A stretch of DNA of 64,000 bases from Epiperipatus broadwayi (GCA_028023455.1 JAQFVV010000566.1:186001-250000), one strand, 5' to 3'; shown: positions 34,382-46,720, counted from the stretch's first letter. Program-made: numbers and translations. Notes: generated from the sequence alone by a model not told the origin.

Positions 34382-35582
34382 TTACTCTAAATTTCCAATA
34401 GTTAAGATTAAGTTTTAAATATAAATTTTGAAAATAACATATTATAAACACTTTGATAATTAAAGAAAAATTATTAACAAGTTCATCTGGGAAGGTATTT
34501 GAATACAGCAGATGGATAAAGGATTTTATGTCCACCCACTGCACTCTCTATCACACAATAACCCTACCGCATATTATACATCTTTAATCTAAATGTGCTG
34601 AATTATTCTACTAACATTCTGAAATTGTGAATTGAATTCTGCAGTGTCTAAATAATTTTATAAAATAATCTTTTAAATAATTTTTACCTGATATGATTTC
34701 ACAAAGTAAGTTATACTTCAAATTTAAGTGATAGTGTATGGATGCATGTCTGGGATTTCTAGAATTTATTAGACCACAAAACAGTGAGACATAGACAAAG
34801 GTTTATTTTAAAACAACAATTTTATTAACAAAGATCAACTTAACAAAAAAATATATCTACATTATTCACATGTTTCACATGGCTTTCCCCTGTTCTTCAA
34901 CCATATATAAAAAAAAAATTATAAAATAAATAGCTGATCTTGCTGCATTATAAAATAAATATTATTTAACTCTTATTGACTGGGGTTTACACTTGCCATG
35001 ATTATACTACTTACTTTAACAATTCTTAATATTGAACTATAATAAATATCAAAATTTCCCCTATATTTTATGCTTTCAAATAAATGATTTATTTTACGAT
35101 TAAACATATTACTTACGAAGATAACTCTCCATATAATAAGGAGCTAGTAATTTACATTAATTATTTCAACCTAATATGCCTTAACTCTATGCTTTAAATT
35201 GGAGATATTTTATACATTGCTTACCCTCTTATCAATAAGAAGCGGTACTCAGCTTGATCATTTTTTGGCATGCATACAATCACATACTAATGTTCCTACA
35301 ATAATAATAATAATAATACCTTATTTGGCTTACCATTCCAGTGAAGTTCTCAGCTGGTTATAAATGTAACTTTAGATACGCACCACTTACTATAGTTACT
35401 TTCTGTGTTTTTAACTCTTATGTTCAATATTTAACTAAATCATTATTCTTGGCTTTTATTACTGAAATAAAGCATTTAAATAATGCAATGTCTCAGTACA
35501 ATAAATCGCACATGTAATCCGCACTCATCATGAAACATCAAATTAATTTTATGACCCTGCAAACAACATTTATAACTGATAC

Positions 35583-35651
35583 TTTTCCATGCTCTAAATA
35601 GTAAACCCGTAAGGGATCGAAGTCAGCATTAACACGAGGGTAGGCAAAGAC
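35583..35651 (-). other. Candidate 69-bp exon, family unrecognised
   Basis: Minus strand: TTTTCTCTTATTCAG, then exactly 23 codons VFAYPRVNADFDPL plus RVYYLEHGK, then GTATCA. The acceptor is strong, the donor is acceptable, the length is a multiple of three and the codons use C and G far more than flanking DNA. It may be a real small exon of a gene with very long introns, or part of a decayed gene. I do not recognise the protein. Confidence 0.35.
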
Positions 35652-35974
35652 CTGAATAAGAGAAAAATACCTTTTCATTAAAGTTGAGGTGTGCTAGGAT
35701 TTATTGCTAGTCATACAGGGATACATGGGTATGCCTAACACCCTCTGGCTTTCAATAAACAAATCATCTTACAGTGTAGAAATAGCTAAGTGGGAAACTC
35801 ATCCACTGCATCTAAATACTTTATAAAATTTGATTAAACATCTGAGCGATCTAAGCTACAACTGCACTAGCTAGATGGTCATTCTTTAACCAACCATGTA
35901 TACAAGCGTCTCACACCAATTTGTTCACATATAAAATTTAAATAATAAGTGAAATAATGCTTAAAGCTAAATGG

Positions 35975-36142
35975 GATCATATGTAAACGTTAGAGACCAG
36001 TCACCATCTAAACATAGCATTATAGATAGTAATCAATATTTCTCACTGTTGTCAAGGCAATCTCTCTCCTTTAATAATAAGAGTGGAAATCTATATTGGT
36101 ATGTTTAGGTGGTGACTGGTTTCTAAGGTTTACATATAAAAT
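35975..36142. repeat. MITE-like inverted repeat, about 165 bp
   Basis: The left arm has TATGTAAACGTTAGAGACCA then GTCACCATCTAAACAT. The right arm has its inverted copy, ATGTTTAGGTGGTGACTGGT then TTCTAAGGTTTACATA, with four or five mismatches. The centre is unpaired. Confidence 0.7.
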
Positions 36143-36629
36143 TTTACACTTAAACTCCCTCCACGAAATATTGCACTAACATATGAACCAACAATTTTCC
36201 AAGCATCAATTAGCTTACATCTAACTTAATTTAACTTTTACTATAATAACAATAAAAACAAGAAATGCGTATCATCTACAAAATCATCTTTCTGCACTTT
36301 TGTAATATAGTTATGATATTTTATCACAACATGCATTCTATTTTTAAATAAAATGTCTATAAGCATAAATATTTAATAATAATACCTGATCTCTTAAAAA
36401 CACTTCATATAACAAATGTTCTTAATTATATATTTCACTCTTTTAACTAAGGATAAAGCATCAATCTAATATTTGAATAAAGTATATTTCAAAAAATTTT
36501 ATACTAACTCAACCAATAAAACTTTAATGTAAGTTAAATTCAAACTGAAGCATATGATTAACCCTTTTTTTTTTCTATTTCAATTTAATATTAGAAAAAT
36601 AATAATAACAAGTAATAAAATTATACTTA

Positions 36630-36735
36630 TACAGTCCTCCCCATCGTCCTCCAGATCTTTCTTACATTTTCCTACAAATCTCATTTAGTTTTATGTTTTG
36701 TTTAGTGGTTTTGGAAATCCCCCTGAAAGAATAAA
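36630..36735 (-). other. Possible exon-like segment, weak
   Basis: Minus strand: TTTTATTCTTTCAG is a good acceptor-like sequence. About 60 bp downstream one frame reads MRFVGKCKKDLEDDGEDCIS. Stops lie upstream in that frame, so the evidence is poor. Confidence 0.15.
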
Positions 36736-36940
36736 AATGGATGTTTTTTTAATAAAAAATAAATACTGCATAGCAACCTGATTTTAAACCCAGAATTTTG
36801 AATGGGAATTGGCTGCTATGAATGAGGTAGTGAAACAAAATAATACTTCTTTAAAAGAACTTTCCACAGAGATCCCACACTATTTTCATTGATTAGTAAT
36901 TAATTCTATAATTAAAATTTATAATAAATTTCGTAAAGCA

Positions 36941-37050
36941 TTGTTAGCCGAGAAGTCATCGCTGCCGCCTTGCAAGCAAGTAGTTGGTTGCAGACAGTTG
37001 CGGGTTCGCGTCCCGGCCGGTGCTATGACATATGGGAAAATATATATATA
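36941..37050 (+). mobile_element. tRNA-derived SINE, best-preserved copy
   Basis: It starts TTAGCCGAGAAGTCATCGC (A-box-like TAGCCGAGAAG). It has CCGCCTTGCAAGCAAG where an anticodon arm would be, a longer middle region (GTAGTTGGTTGCAGACAGTT) like a class II variable arm, then a good B box GGGTTCGCGTCC. It is followed by GGTGCTATGACATATGGG and an A/TA tail. Copies on the minus strand lie at 6576 and 51126. The parent tRNA isotype is not assigned. Confidence 0.75.
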
Positions 37051-37390
37051 ATAAATTTTACACATATATATTTTTACACACATATAAAATTCTATCTGAA
37101 CCGATTGCTAAGTCACAAAAAACGATTTGGATAGATTTTTAATTAATTCACCTGAAATATTTGTAAACAATTCTTGAGAGATGTTAGCTTCATTTACTGC
37201 ATAAAATATTTCTCATCCACTCACAAATCACTGTACAGTATGTATATATTACAAGAATTCTTTCTTTTCATCTGCTTCAAAATGACACCAGTTATACATG
37301 AACATATAATAATTGTAGTCTTATATTAATAATAATAAATCAAATGATTTGATGTTAAAGTATAAATATCATGTGCATTCTTTCTGTAAA

Positions 37391-37495
37391 TCAGCCAATT
37401 CCAGTAAAGCTTTAACCTCAACCAAGAAAAGCCGAACTGCAGTTGTTATTGATAGTTGGGTTCAGTCCGGATTGATCTTCCCTAAATGCATATAA
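37391..37495 (+). other. Possible exon-like segment, family unrecognised
   Basis: After TTCTTTCTGTAAATCAG a frame of 34 codons reads ALTSTKKSRTAVVIDSWVQS then GLIFPKC before a TAA. Composition is less AT-rich than the flanks. Evidence is limited to the acceptor-like site and codon use. Confidence 0.22.
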
Positions 37496-37499
37496 ACTG

Positions 37500-38890
37500 C
37501 AATGATTTGTCTCTTTTATTTTCATGCAATAGTGACTCATTTGTGAATGTTTCATGCAGAGTAATAGAATTAATATTTCTCCAAATTTGTTTGTAGCTAT
37601 GTTAGCATTTGTGAGGGGGCTGAGTGTGTCAATATGGATGTTAAATTAGACCTGTAAATGTATTGCCATACAGTGAACTGATGAGTGCAAATTTGTGTTA
37701 GTGTGTGTGTGAGTAATCACTCCACAAATATGAAGTACAAATGAAAAAATCTACAAAAGTAATAAAGGGAGCCATATTTTCTTTTAATTCTGAAAGAATT
37801 TACTTGTATTGCTAAACAAAAAAGGTGCAATTTAATACCCAAAAGAAAGTAACAATGATAGCGAAATAGAACTGAAACCATAAGAAACAGACAAATTAAA
37901 ATAATTCTAAGATACTGTTAAACGTCTCCTTATCCCTATAGAGTTTATTGGATAATCCTTATATCGATGAAGTAAAGTTAACAAAGATCACTATAAATGT
38001 GAAGTGAAAATAAAAGGCAACATAAATTTGAAAATAGAAAATCAGGAAAAAGACTAATATTGACAAGTCCTCCCAGTAAGGTTGTGTTAAAATAGTGAAT
38101 AGTGATATGTAGAAGTCTAATATAATAAAATATTGATCTGCAATGAAATATATTTAACAGATTATAGGATAATCTAGGGTGGTAATAATTCCTAATTATA
38201 ATACAAGAACTCCAAACATGAAGAATAATATAAGCCGAATGCTTATAATAAATCACTTTAAATATACTGTACTTAATCTATAAATGTTTAATGAAAAATA
38301 AATATCACAGCTATGAAAAATTATTATTCAGAAAATGTGTTTATAACTTAATCTATTAATTTTTTCTTTCCTCATTTGGTCCACTATGCCAGAAAGATTA
38401 TCAACTTATGACTCCCTTTAAAGATTTACATCTCCGCACTGCTTTTAACCAGGTCAGTGATATTCTTAGCATTAGTATTAAAAATATGACCAATCTGTTG
38501 AAAGCAGTGCTAATGTGTAAATGTTTAAAGAAATCATAAGTGTATAATCTTTCCAGCCTAACGGACCTTCATTATCTATTGAGTTAAAATGTGTACTAAA
38601 ACAATTAGTTAAATATCTTCAGAATATAGAAAATTATTAATCAAACTCCATGTGGATAAACATTAGCATCTAATAAAATTATAATTACATATGTAAAATA
38701 AGTATTAATTTAAAAAAAGGCGCAAAAGTAGCAAATAAATAGCTGTAAGGAAAGACATCAAAAGTGTGTAATAATCACAAAGTATTTTATATATTAAAAA
38801 AATTCATGTAAATAAAAAAGTGGTTACATGAGTTACAAATTAGGAAGAAATACAATTTTCTTCATCTTCCTCCTTTCCTTATGTGTTGAT
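37500..38890. other. AT-rich DNA, no gene seen
   Basis: The 92-codon minus frame at 37978-38256 is composed largely of I, Y, L, H and S and has no motif; I do not call it. Confidence 0.4.
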
Positions 38891-38893
38891 TTC

Positions 38894-39150
38894 TATATTT
38901 ACATATTATACCATTTCCAACTTTCTTATACACCTAACAATACTATTTTTTACACCAAAACTTTATTCTTACAGTTTTGACCATGCTGCAGTCATCATTA
39001 GAGATCTTTAGAATCCTAGTTGGTTTTTGGAAATAGGATTATAAAGATTTCTGATGATGACTATAGAATGGTCGAAAAGAATAAAGTTTTGGTGTAAAAA
39101 ATAGTATTGTTAAGTGTGTAAGAAGATCGGAAATGGTATATGTAAATTAG
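38894..39150. repeat. Foldback repeat with hammerhead-core-like motif in each arm
   Basis: The arms are inverted copies. The outer parts are ATACCATTTCC... and ...GGAAATGGTAT, and inner parts share TTTACACCAAAACTTTATTC. On the plus strand at 39051-39077 it has CTGATGA, helix II GACTA/TGGTC and GAAA. The minus-strand arm reads CTAATGA, GACTG...TGGTC, AAAA, so it is mutated. Helix I and III partners are not evident. It resembles terminal sequences of PLEs. Confidence 0.6.
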
Positions 39151-39159
39151 GAATTAAAA

Positions 39160-40025
39160 TAGTAGAAGTAATTAATACTGTTTAAATCACACACTTGAGA
39201 ATAAAATATTCAAGGATCACAACTATATCCAGTACTTGAACATATCAACATCTTCTAAATAACAAACCGTTTGATTTTTTTAGTGATAGAAACAAACTTT
39301 TTTATTATTTTAAATTACAATTACTCATTATTTTTTTTAAAAAAATTGATTAATGCACTAAAGAAATAAATAAACAAAATATTTTGCTAATTCCTTTCTA
39401 TCTCTTCATTTATTGTCATTATAATTATATTTCCTATTCTATCAAAAATTTTAAGATATGAAATTATTTATTAGCACATAACCCAATTATTATTATTTTT
39501 TTATAAATGTACTTTTAATACATGCAATATATACTGTAATAGTCAGTTTACATATATTTATTATTTCCATTTAATTCATATGGGCTCCATGATGACTACT
39601 ACATGGCCCCTATTTGCAATATCTATCTAGATCACGAAGAACATAAGTGAATAAACATGGAATAAAGATGCAAATCAGATATAAGCACACTATTGAAACC
39701 AATAACAATACTGTAATACATTACAAAATTAGTCAAAAGATAACTTCATTTTTTTTAACAAAACCATTTCTCCAATCTCATATATTGTTTTAATTCATGT
39801 ACATGTAGAAAAATAATAATTATTTATAAAGTATTGAAGGTTTTTTTAATCAATTTTAAACATTAATCTTCAATTACACTATTTTATAGTTTTATGATGG
39901 AGTGCAGTTATCATGCCGCAAGCGAATCCCTGGTATTTAATATACTTAAAACTACAACTCTGCACATGGATGAACTCTTAAATATAAGATTTATTTAACT
40001 CATGTTTCCTAGCATAGACACATGC
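39160..40025. other. AT-rich DNA, no gene seen
   Basis: No feature was recognised up to the LTR element's ATAT target duplication at 40026-40029. Confidence 0.4.
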
Positions 40026-40029
40026 ATAT

Positions 40030-41676
40030 TGTGCCGGATGGTTCTGCAGAATGAAGTATACTTACACATATATATGTTTTGCTGGTTTCAAACTTCTTCA
40101 TAATACATTTATAATCTTATAAATGTTACGTGAACGAACCGGCACGTTCGAGCAAGATGGGAGATATTATTGATAGCTTTAACTATCAACAATGGCCCAT
40201 CTCGGCTGCTAGATTCAAAACCCTACTATCCAAACACTTTATTTGTTTCAGAGTAAACTCTGGGCACCAGCTATCTATTCAGAAGAATAAACAACGTATT
40301 TGGTCAGAAGGCTCATAATCCAGCGCTCAAAACAATCCCAAAAACTAGCTCAGTCTAATTTTAATCAATAATAAAATATAGTAAAAAAGAATTGGTAAGA
40401 GATTGATAAAAAGAATTGACCGACAAATAAAGTTTTAGTCTAAAGACAATTTATTTTAACTAGCATTAATTATACTAAATTTAAATATCTTTATAATTTT
40501 TAACTAACATAATATTGGTATTTTTGTCATGCACATTTTAAATTAACACAATATAATATATCTTATGAAAAAGCAAAATAATATTTGACATTGATAAATT
40601 ATCTATCATTCACAAACACGCACATCAATAGTTCATTTTATGCATGCTTATACAGTTCAAGTTACTTGTCTCTGTAGAATTTACGAATTACAGCAGTGGC
40701 TACTATATATAAATGAGAATAATAAAATGTTTTACCTAGGATTTTTGGAATGTGGATATTGCTTGTTGTTAGCTGCTTCTGATGGAGTATATCTAATAAA
40801 GTATATCTAACCGATTAGATTTGACGTTTCTTGAGATTTGATGCTAATCCGTTGGTTTTATTCTTGGAGACAGTTGAACATTGACGGAGGATTTCTGAGC
40901 TGTTAAGTAGACATTATTTCATGGGCAGGTCTTGCTGATCTTATTGCACTAAGGCTGAAGTAAGAGTGTATATTCCCAAAAGCTGCTCAGCACTGCATTT
41001 CTGTTTTTGGATACATAATTTAAACTGCACTGTTATCTGAACTGAAACAAGACTGACACTGAAAACTAGGCTGAAACTGGACATCCGATAAAAATCTAGC
41101 TATTTATGTATGTGAAGTGTTTTTGTTTTAATATCCTCCGGCAATAGGTGTTGTCAAAATTCCTTGAATAACTAATCCCTTGACGTGTTTTTGAAGATTG
41201 TTTAAATAGTAGTAGCCATGACAAAATGTGTTGTTTTTATATCTTTAATTAGTAGCCCACCACTGTGTTTTTAAATACATTTCATTTCAATATTTACTTT
41301 CATGTGTTTTTCAATATGATCTTAACACACATTTATTATATCTCTTATTAACAAGCTTACATTTATTTTTATTTACCATCGCATATATATACGCATTTAT
41401 TCTAATAAACTGGAATGAAAAGAGATTTATATTTTTAACTTTTAATTTATAATAATACCACTCTTTAACTTTTATGAACTCTTAGTTTTTTCTATAGGAA
41501 AACTCCCCCTCCCCCCTTTTAATTAAGTAATTGTATGTTTTCTTTCAAGAATTCTCTGATTTTTAAATCTTATTTTCACAAAAACAAACTGCATTTGCAT
41601 TTAATAAAGAAACTGTAGATTTTTATAAATTATTTTTTTAGATAAATTAGTATGTGCCAATTTCAATATTGGTACA
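40030..41676 (-). repeat. Downstream (3') LTR
   Basis: 1647 bp. It aligns with the other LTR with only scattered substitutions, but carries a segment of about 160 bp (near 41115-41275) absent from the partner. The plus-strand open frame inside (40130-40318) has no gene motif. Confidence 0.85.
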
Positions 41677-41895
41677 TTGCACTCCCCTTTGTTTGAGAGT
41701 AAAATGTGGCATTTTTGACCATTTTATCTCTGACAACTATAATACTTAATTCTAAATATTATTTTTCTAAGTTTGCTTTTTTTTATATCTTTCATTTTTC
41801 ATACTAAGAGCAATCTTCAATTATGCTTTACTTCTTTCTATGCTGAATACATTGCTTACAATGTTCAGAGTCCTAAATAGTGACCACTGGACAAA

Positions 41896-42150
41896 CTAAT
41901 TTTGTGGCACAGGGATCTTTCGGATATGAGGCGGATGCAGATTTGCTGACTTATACAGACTTACACGTATGAAAAACGAAGCTTTGGTTGCTGATTCTCT
42001 TGATCGGACTTTAAGAAAAGGTCGCTGCGAATGGCAGGAATTATCAATTGTCCATTTCTGAATTACGCTTTGGAAAACGAGGTACAAGATATGGGGATTC
42101 TCCCCTGAAGAAGTGACTTGCAGCTCATGCTGGATTTGCCCAGGGTGCAT
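41896..42150 (-). other. Open frame in LTR element interior, unrecognised
   Basis: 84 codons from an ATG, less AT-rich than its surroundings (starts MHPGQIQHELQVTSSGENPH). It lies between the gag-like frames and the polypurine tract, where pol or env remnants would be. No catalytic motif of either is visible. It may be a residual pol end or captured sequence. Confidence 0.3.
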
Positions 42151-42982
42151 TTTAAAAGAGGAATGATCCCTGCCAATCCGTTACGGGTACTAAGATTTAT
42201 CCAGTCGACAGCTTTAAACTTATCCTTAACTAAACTTATTTGTATACTACTCCCATTCCCTTAATTTCAAACCCTTATACACTCTTAATACAACTTATAT
42301 TGACTTTCATTTATATTATTTTAACCGTTCAATATTATTTTTAAATATACGTGAACATTACTTTAACATATTTATTTATATTATTCTGAACCATTACGAA
42401 CATTATCTTACATATTTATTTAATTTTACAATACAATTCTAAACTATCATGGACATCAATTTACATATTTATTTATATTACGATATTATTTATAACCCTT
42501 ACGAACATTATTTAATATTAGTTTTACGATACTATTTTTAAACCATTATTTATTCAACTTTTATTAACTTGCCTATATTTAAAAACAACTTACTTTACTA
42601 TGATTCATTATTACACTGATATTTATTTTTTTTGACTTGACTTTAAATCATTTATTTACTTCCTTTTATTTCCGTGCGCGTATTCAGAAAAAAAAACTTA
42701 TTTTCTTACGATTCATTATTATGCAAATATCTATTTGACTAACTTGATTTTATTCTAGAAATTCCATTATCTTTTTCATTTATTTAATTCTACAAACATT
42801 ACTTTTAAATCATTTAATCTATTATTATTCAGTTATTTTTAATTTTATTATCTTAGTTTTAAATAGAAGTTTCTGATTTAATTTATCAGATTATTGACGT
42901 TAGAATAATCATATTCGTGCTCATTGTCCATTTACGGTCCTTTTTGTTTATTTCCTTTACTATTCTGCCTGATTACTAACTT

Positions 42983-43601
42983 TTAAACTATGTCAGGTGG
43001 TTCCTTCTTTCTTTCTACTAACTTTATAATATAAACTATACTCCATATTCTCCCTTCTATCTCTCGATTAAAATCTATTTTATCTCTTTCTCTTTCCGTT
43101 TTATTTTCTGCCTTGTAAATTAGAAAACCTTTAAGCTTCATAGACCTCCATATTTTTCTTAACTGTGAATATTTTTTCTTATGCTTTCTTTGTTTTAAAT
43201 CTCCGTTTAAAACGAACACGAACTTTTACTTTAACCTTTTTAAATTTTTGTAAAAACATTTCTACGCTATCTTCTACCTTGAACTTATGTCTCTCTTCTA
43301 TTTCTTGATCTACATTTGTTTCTACTTTCTCTGTAGCAATGCTATCTGATTCTAATTTAATTTCTTTTATGACCTCAACTTCCTGACTTTCTTTGATAAA
43401 ATCTACTTCTACGATCTCTTGATTTTTCTCTACCTTTCCTCTGATTTCACATCTTATTTCCCTTACTTCTGCTCTGAGTTCTTTAATTTCTGTTTTAAGT
43501 TCTAGCTGACCTTGTTCAAATTTCTGACACAATTCTTCTTTAAACTCTTGCTGACTTTGTTTGATTTCTTCCCTGAATTTTTGCATCATATTCATCATCA
43601 T
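42983..43601 (-). pseudogene. Gag-like coiled-coil frame, broken
   Basis: From 43601 the frame begins MMMNMMQKFREEIKQSQQEF and forms a long charged coiled coil of about 60 residues, then a Glu/Val-rich stretch and a basic end (KKVKVKVRVRFKRRFK) at 43179. A second frame, overlapping by 41 bases, continues with basic residues to 42983, implying a frameshift. An in-frame ATG lies 36 bases upstream but is cut off by a TGA directly before 43601. Position (about 400 bp after the primer-binding site), coiled coil and basic tail suggest gag. No capsid major homology region or CCHC knuckle is visible. Confidence 0.45.
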
Positions 43602-44005
43602 TCACGTCTCAGATACTTCTTTCTCTTTTTCCTCCATTTTTTTCAACAATATATATATTTTTGACTAAATTTAAATATGAGCTGTTTATTTATTTGTCTT
43701 ACTAAAACGGAAATATACGCTGACTCCACCCCCTCTTTGTCTATTTTTCTCTATCCGATCCTAATGCTTTAGCTCCACCCAAAACACCCAACTGTCAGAT
43801 TTAACAGAATGATTTATATTAACAACGTAAATAGCATAAATCTCTTTTCATTTTAAGAAGAAAAAAAGGTTTCGCTCAATTCTTTTTTTATTTTTAAATT
43901 AATACCACTTTAAGTATGTAATTTAGCTTTTTATTTTTAAACAAGAAACAAAGTATTTAATTAACTGTCATTTATGACAGGTTCGCCCCATGTTGGTGCA
44001 CTATT

Positions 44006-45567
44006 TGTGCCGGATGGTTCTGCAGAATGAAGTATACTTACACATATATATGTTTTGCTGGTTTCAAACTTCTTCATAATACATTTATAATCTTATAAAT
44101 GTTACGTGAACGAACCGGCATGTTCAAGCAAAATAAGAGATATTGATAGCTTTAACTATCAACAATGGCCCACCTTGGCTTCTAGATTCAAACCCCTACT
44201 ATCCAAACACTTTATTTGTTTTGGAGTAAACTCCGGGCACCAGCTATCTATTCAGAAGAATAAACAATGTATTTGGTCAGTAGGCTCATAATCCAGTGCT
44301 CAAAACGATCCCAAAAACTAGCTCAGTCTAATTTTAATCAATAATAAAATATAGGAAAAAAGAATTGGTAAGAGATTGATAAAAAGAATTGACCGACAAA
44401 TAAAGTTTTAGTCTAAAGACAATTTATTTTAACTAGCATTAATTATACTAAATTTAAATATCTTTATAATTTTTAACTAACATAATATTGGTATTTTTGT
44501 CACGCACATTTTAAATTAACACAATATATCTTATGAAAAAGCAAAATAATATTTGACATTGATAAATTATCTATCATTCACAAACACGCACATCAATAGT
44601 TCATTTTATGCATGCTTATACAGTTCAAGTTACTTGTCTCTGTAGGATTTGCGAATTACAGCGGTGGCTACTATATATAAATGAGAATAAAATGTTTTAC
44701 CTAGGATTTTTGGAATGATGATATTTCTTGTTGTTAGCTGCTTCTGACGGAGTATATCTAATAAAGTATATCTAACCTGTTAGATTTGACGTTTCTTGAG
44801 ATTTGATGCTAATTCATCGGTTCTATTTTTGGAGACAATTGAACATTGACGGAGGATTTCTGAGCTGTTATTGAGATTTGATGCTAATCGGTTGGTTCTA
44901 TTCTTGGAGACAATTGAACATTGACAGAGGATTTCTGAGCTGTTAAGTAGACATTATTTCACAGGCAGGTCTTGCTGATCTTATTGGACTAAGGCTGAAG
45001 TAAGAGCGTATATTCCCAAAAGCTGCTCAGCACTGCATTTGATAATTTAAACTGCACTATTACCTGAACTGAAACAAGACTGACACTGAAAACTAGGCTG
45101 AAACTGGACGTCCGATAAAAATCTAGCTATTTATGTATGCGAGCCCACCGCTGTGTTTTTAAATACATTTCATTTCAATATTTATTTTTATGTGTTTTTC
45201 AATATGATCTTAACACGCATTTATTATATCTCTTATTAACAAGCTTATATTTATTTTTATTTACCATCGCATATATATACGCATTTATTCTAATAAACTG
45301 GAATGAAAAGAGATTTATATTTTTAACTTTTAATTTATAATAATACCACTCTTTAACTTTTATAAACTCTTAGTTTTTTCTATAGGAAAACTCCCCCTCC
45401 CCCCTCCCCCTTTTAATTAAGTAATTGTACATTTTCTTTCAAGAACTCTCTGATTTTTAAATCTTATTTTCACAAAAACAAACTGCATTTACATTTAATA
45501 AAGAAACTTTAGATTTTTATAATTTTTTTTAGATAAATTAGTATGTGCCAATTTCAATATTGGTTCA
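44006..45567 (-). repeat. Upstream (5') LTR
   Basis: 1562 bp. Relative to the other LTR it contains an extra duplicated segment of about 80 bp around 44875-44945 (TTGAGATTTGATGCTAATC repeated) and lacks the 160-bp stretch. Substitutions are few. Confidence 0.85.
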
Positions 45568-45649
45568 ATATATCTAATGTGGGATAAATATAATCATTAC
45601 ATCTTATTACAACAGTAACTATACAGAGTGGCCACTACAGGTCCAAATC

Positions 45650-46057
45650 CTGATTTAAAACCATAACTTCACTTCAGAGAGTTAGTGAATAATTCTAAAA
45701 ATATCATACCTGACAAGCAGAAAAGTAATACTTGTGTATCAAATTTTTTGTGGGGGTATGTTATCATATATAGTTGAATCAAGATGCAATCTTGAAAAAA
45801 GCTTAAAGGAGCATGAATTATTGTTATACAAATATGTGAAAAGTAAAAATAATGGTGATTAAATGACTGCTTCAGTTTTCTTGGATCATGAAAGAACATG
45901 TAAATATAAATTTAAGTTTGATCTTGAAAGTGTTAAGATTCTTCATGAAAAGAGAAATAATAAAAGAAAAATTAAAAAGGCAATTCTAATAAATAGAAGT
46001 AAAATGAACATAATAGACAAGCTGCTATCATTAAAATTAAGGATTCATGGGATTTGA
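45650..46057 (+). pseudogene. Penelope-like element GIY-YIG endonuclease fragment, second copy
   Basis: After a frameshift near 45725 one frame reads VYQIFCGGMLSYIVESRCNL then EKSLKEHELLLYKY, corresponding to a GIY-YIG start (VY.I.C......YIGES..NL..R..EH). A TAA follows GD, then the same frame continues with DHERTCKYKFKFDLESVKIL and a basic KIKKAILINR segment to a stop at 46057. The preceding frame carries NSKNIIPDKQKSNTC, matching the linker usually found before this domain in PLEs. The conserved Gly of YIG reads V. The reverse transcriptase is missing. It starts just outside the LTR element, so the LTR insertion may have split an older PLE; the left-hand part was not identified. Confidence 0.65.
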
Positions 46058-46059
46058 GT

Positions 46060-46325
46060 TGATGATGTTTGCTTCTGTTATGTTTATTGTATTTAATGAC
46101 AGTTGAGGAGGGTTAAGGCATTAACCGAAAGTATTTCTTTGGATTGAAAGACCGTATATAATAATTACCACCATATTTATTATTTTTCTTGTTATTACAA
46201 TAGTTTTTGATTAACAGATATTTTATTTGTATTATATATATATTATAACCTCACCTAACAAAATTAATTCACAGCAATAAAAAAAAGAGCTGGGACATTT
46301 AATTACTAATAATTAACATTTTATT
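46060..46325. other. PLE 3' flank or AT-rich DNA
   Basis: No terminal motif was recognised; (TA)n at about 46236-46246. Confidence 0.3.
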
Positions 46326-46329
46326 TTAC

Positions 46330-46720
46330 TTTTTTTTTTAGCATGGATACTTTACATTTAAAACTAATACTATACCTTTCATTATTTTTTTCTAACTGAC
46401 AATTTCTAAAAAATAATGTGTATATTGAAAAAACAATACAGAGCAAATTTCTTTTTTTTAAAAAATTATATATATATTTAATTTCAGCTGCATTAAAATG
46501 CAACTAACTTTTACTTTTTTTAAACTTTTGCTTCCTGTTTTTAAACAATTCATAATATAAATATAGCTTGTTATATTAAATATAAAATTAAAATGGTTAA
46601 GATATGATTCTCACATGCCCACAATATCCTTTAACAATGTCCAGTTTTGAAATATGTAGTATTATTGCTTCATTTTAACTGAAGATTTGTTCAAAAATAG
46701 CCTGTCAAGTGTCCAATAAT
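46330..46720 (-). repeat. Interspersed repeat, partner of 15880-16200
   Basis: On the minus strand it matches the other copy through AAAAGTTAGTTGCATTTTAA, TGCAGCTGAA and TTTGCTCTGTATTG. Ends are not defined. Confidence 0.5.

Larger units (their letters stand above)
40030..45567 (-). mobile_element. LTR retrotransposon, non-autonomous, 5.5 kb
   Basis: Two direct long repeats flank a 2.3-kb interior. Read on the minus strand the LTRs start TG(T/A)ACCAATATTGAA and end CCGGCACA, with ATAT duplicated at 40026-40029 and 45568-45571. Five bases inside the upstream LTR (43985-44000) is TGCACCAACATGGGGC. This resembles the tRNA-Lys(1,2)-type primer-binding site (CCAACGTGGGGC core). Just before the downstream LTR (41677-41697) is a purine-rich CAAACAAAGGGGAGTG tract. 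Both fix the orientation as minus. No protease, reverse transcriptase or integrase was found, so pol appears to be missing, and replication would have needed a relative. Ty3-like affinity is an inference. Confidence 0.85.

Noticed and set aside
37670-37720. CTGATGAGTGC at 37679 as another family B ribozyme
   Set aside because: No helix II partner, no GAAA and no helix I pairing nearby.
40130-40318. Plus-strand frames in both LTRs (also 44106-44291)
   Set aside because: Same LTR sequence, antisense to the element, with no gene motif.
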